From JBDHUW01 sp964642385 (GTDB taxonomy: Bacteria; Patescibacteriota; Gracilibacteria; Absconditabacterales; Absconditicoccaceae), in the NCBI GenBank assembly GCA_964642385.1, contig CAZXON010000007.1, forward strand, positions 1-56,928: a stretch of DNA of 56,928 nt, in the 5' to 3' direction. Both the position numbers and the translations under genes were made by a program. Of this stretch, positions 54,217 through 56,928 are shown in pieces. Each line of letters opens with the position of its first letter. Positions within the stretch are counted from its first letter, which is position 1. The notes below the pieces were generated by a model. That model saw nothing but the letters and a program-made list of their open reading frames with translations, did not search any database and was not told the origin of the DNA.

Positions 54217-56247
54217 TTACATTCTTTCAACTGGTTGCATACCAAGCAAATTCATAGCTTTTGCCAGACTACCTGCCAATTTTTGGAGCAATATGATTCT
54301 TGCTCACTTTAGATCATCTGTCGAATTACTTATATGTACTTCATTATAGTATGTATTGAAGAGCTGACATGCTGAAATTAGATATCTTGCCAATAAGTGA
54401 GGCGCCATGGTAGCAATCACTTCGAGCTGGACAGATGACAACTCATCTATTTTTTTTACAAGTTGCATTTCAAGTGGATGTGTCAACAACGATACCTTTG
54501 CACTTGAAGGCGTGATACCGACCTTTTGCATAATCGCATGAATCCTTGCATTGGTATACAACACATACGCGCCGGTTTCTCCTTCCATATCCAGTACTTC
54601 GTCTATATCAAAGGTAATATCTTTGAGAATATCCGTTTTGGTCAAAAAGAAACGGAATGAGGAAACAGCTATGCTCTCGGCTGTTTTTTGTAATTGATCA
54701 TCAGAGACTCATTCATTACGTTTTTTGGTTTCCTCGTATGCTTTTTGATGGAGCAGATCTAGCATTTCATCCATACTTACGGTCCATCATTTACGAGATG
54801 CAAAGGGCAATCTTGTCTGTTGTTTTTCCTCATCAGTCAGTTCAAATCATCATTTCAAAAGTGTTTGAGGAGTCAAATAAACAACCCCATATCCAAGTGG
54901 CGCATACTCTTTTTTTTCACTCAAGAAACCCAGCATTTCAAGCGCGCTTTTTACAACTGTTTGCGAAGGGATCTGACGGTTGTCGATGATCGTGATTGCT
55001 TTGTTGTAATCACCGAAGGTGATATTTTCTCCGATTGATTCGTCTGATGTCGTTGAGTAGATTGTAGACGATCACTGGCCAACATCCGGTTGTTGTGCAA
55101 AAGAATAGAAGTGAAATTGTTTCGTTAAAAATCCCAATTTCCGCATAGCAAATGCGATATCTTTCGCGACGTATGTTGCAACACCATCTGATTTAACGAG
55201 TATAGAATATTGTTTTTCTTCTTTTTGAAACAGTGGATGATCTGAAAAGTCAATTATCCAGCATCATTTTGCATCAGCGAACTTTTCCATCACACTTTTT
55301 TCATCGTCTTTCCCAGCTTGGCTTTTTGATTTTTCGGCGAGAAAATCCTCATCGACGAACTTGACATGACCACGGTTTTTCAGCAACTCCAATGCTTCTT
55401 CAAACAAATTCAGATGAAGCACATCGGTCTCTCGATTGATCATATTGAAACTGGCACCGATTCTTCGACAACTACGCAACTGTTCTATCGTACATTTTTT
55501 TACATACTCTTTGTGAAATGCGGTAATCTGCGCGTCGCTATTTGTCTCGATTGCATGCAATGTTTTGGAGAGTTTTTCTTTGAAGACTGGATCATCATCC
55601 TTTCCCCTCATCTGCAAATAGACTTCCCCACAATAATGATCAAACTTTTTTCCAGCTGGTGGGTCCAATGGTATATCATAGGAAAGATGTCCTACTACAT
55701 TATATCAAACATTTACACCAGAATCATCTCCATAATGTGATGTTTGAATATTGTATCATAAGTCTGTATATACACGACGAAGCGTATCCCCAATACACAC
55801 ATTTCTCGCATGCCCAACATGGAGTGGCTTATTGGGATTTCACGACATATACTCCAGGAGAATTTTCTTTTGCGATGGTGCGGCTTTAGTTGTTGTTTGT
55901 AAAATATCTTCTGTAGATTTTCCAGTGGTATTTCCGGTGGTTTTTTCGCCACCCAAGACATGTTGTATATAGTCGGTTGTATCGATAAAAATATTTATAT
56001 ATGGACCAACCCCTATCACTCTCGCGAAGCGTGCAGGCAAATTTTTGTTGATCTCTGAGGCGATTTCAGTAGCAAGCACCTGCGGTGCTTTTTTCAATGT
56101 TTTTGCAAGCGTAAAACAAGGGAACGCAAGGTCACCCATATCCGCTTGTGGCGGCAGCTCTATCATTTTCTGCACCTCGCTGGGTTCCAAAAAAACATGT
56201 GGAGCAAGAAGTTCAGCGAAGTGTTGTTTGTACGAATCCAGAATCAT
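54217..56247 (-). CDS. argS: Arginyl-tRNA synthetase (676 aa)
   Basis: Class I synthetase that charges tRNA-Arg. ATG at 56247, TAA at 54217; TGA is again Gly (e.g. YMSGNPNKPLHVGHARN, HYGDDSG). The HIGH motif is HVGH at 143-146. The N-terminal Add1-like domain (residues 1-115) is followed by a Thr/Gly-rich insert (GGEKTTGNTTGKSTEDILQT) before the catalytic domain, and YVAKDIAFAMRK precedes the KMSKS-like region (ASRKGWTVSMDEMLDLL). The C-terminus, LLGMQPVERM, is the usual ArgRS end. Longer than the common ~570 aa because of inserts in the catalytic domain (about 215-330). Confidence 0.93.
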
Positions 56248-56454
56248 TGTTTGCGTAGGAAAATAAATACCCTTTGAGTATAAAAAACTGATAGAAAATT
56301 GCGAGAGAATATAAAAAGATTACGCATTTTACTTTGCACAAAAAAAGAGAAAAAACTATTGATTTTCTATTAATTACGTGTATGCTCGTCACAAGAGAAG
56401 ATTTTCCGTTTCGGGTGTTACAAGCAAATAAGATTTATTATTTCCTCCTCATAT

Positions 56455-56928
56455 ATGCAAAAATCATTTCATCGTTCTGCATTTACGCTGATAGAGATGC
56501 TTGTCGTCGTAGTTATCATCGGAATTCTCGCTGGTGTACTCGTTCCAAGACTGGTAGGTGCTAGAGAAAGAGCAAGCGATGCATGACGCGTCGTCAAAGT
56601 ATGACAAGTGAGCACCGCAGTAGAACTATATGCCGAAGAAAATGGTGGAGTTTATCCTGAAAGTGATCTTACTAATGGTTCTACGGTAGAGATGGTTGCG
56701 GATAAAATTGGATCATACCTAACTACAATTCCAAACGATCCAGGAAAATGAGTAGCAGCTACATATAGCACTGACTGCCTCATTACAGGTGATTCCTTTG
56801 CGTATTATAGTGATTGAAGTATGTATGCTATCACTGCCCGCATGGAATCCAAAAAAGGAAATACAAGTAATTGTTTAGGAGTAATAGATTCGGATAAGCA
56901 AGCATGATTTCAAGTGGTAGGAAAATGA
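56455..56928 (+). CDS. Type IV pilin / pseudopilin-like protein, runs off the window
   Basis: ATG 56455. Prepilin signal RSAFTLIEMLVVVVIIGILA: basic leader, cleavage before Phe, Glu+5, then the hydrophobic assembly helix. The globular part has ELYAEENGGVYPESD and a Cys pair (STDCLI...TSNCLGV) that could form the pilin disulphide loop. TGA occurs as Gly, so the TGA at the last three bases (56926-56928) is probably sense and the true end lies outside. Type IV pili are a common surface apparatus of CPR bacteria. No assembly genes are seen here. Confidence 0.9.

Noticed and set aside
1..56928. CRISPR array
   Set aside because: No regularly spaced repeats with unique spacers; repeats present are coding tandems or the gap-free 11-bp units at 49596.

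Overview
This 56.9 kb window comes from a bacterium that reads UGA as glycine (genetic code 25). That code is known from two Candidate Phyla Radiation lineages, Absconditabacteria (SR1) and Gracilibacteria (BD1-5). Most genes only open when TGA is sense, and TGA falls at invariant glycines such as RecA Gly212 (the GGN of the L2 loop) and the DYGHHP motif of MurC. I cannot tell which of the two phyla this is. DNA is AT-rich, genes start without clear Shine-Dalgarno sequences, and several promoters look like sigma70 sites with a 16-nt spacer.

Left part (1-11.7 kb): a secreted subtilase on the minus strand, then four plus-strand genes for large surface or fibre-like proteins. Three of them end in an intramolecular-chaperone S74 domain. 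The array is a mosaic: 5' parts, 3' parts and a 723-bp internal unit are duplicated nearly word for word. A small toxin-antitoxin patch follows (RelE-like, RelB-like, broken HigA-like; 12.0-13.0 kb).

Middle (13.0-31.4 kb): a 3754-residue secreted giant with FG-GAP-like calcium-binding repeats, followed almost without gaps by four unknown exported proteins and then murC. This looks like one long operon that ties an unknown cell-surface apparatus to peptidoglycan synthesis. recA, a RseP-type site-2 protease, tatD, an unknown membrane-anchored protein, tRNA-Gly(GCC), two small membrane proteins, an aquaporin and a Kazal-like secreted protein follow.

Two stretches break the rule. The lipoprotein/C39-like protease gene (35.6-36.9 kb) and a nine-gene minus-strand block (42.9-54.1 kb) contain no in-frame TGA at all, and three of these ten genes end with TGA, two of them directly before hairpin terminators. 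They look like standard-code genes embedded in a recoded chromosome. The nine-gene block encodes an AAA+ ATPase, a long coiled-coil protein, several membrane proteins and unknown soluble partners. It is driven by near-identical promoters (TTGACA-16 nt-TATAAT-like) and repeated A/C-rich leaders. I recognise no described system in it, and it is the best candidate for something new, provided it is not an assembly chimera. The window closes with argS (recoded) and a type IV pilin-like gene running off the end.
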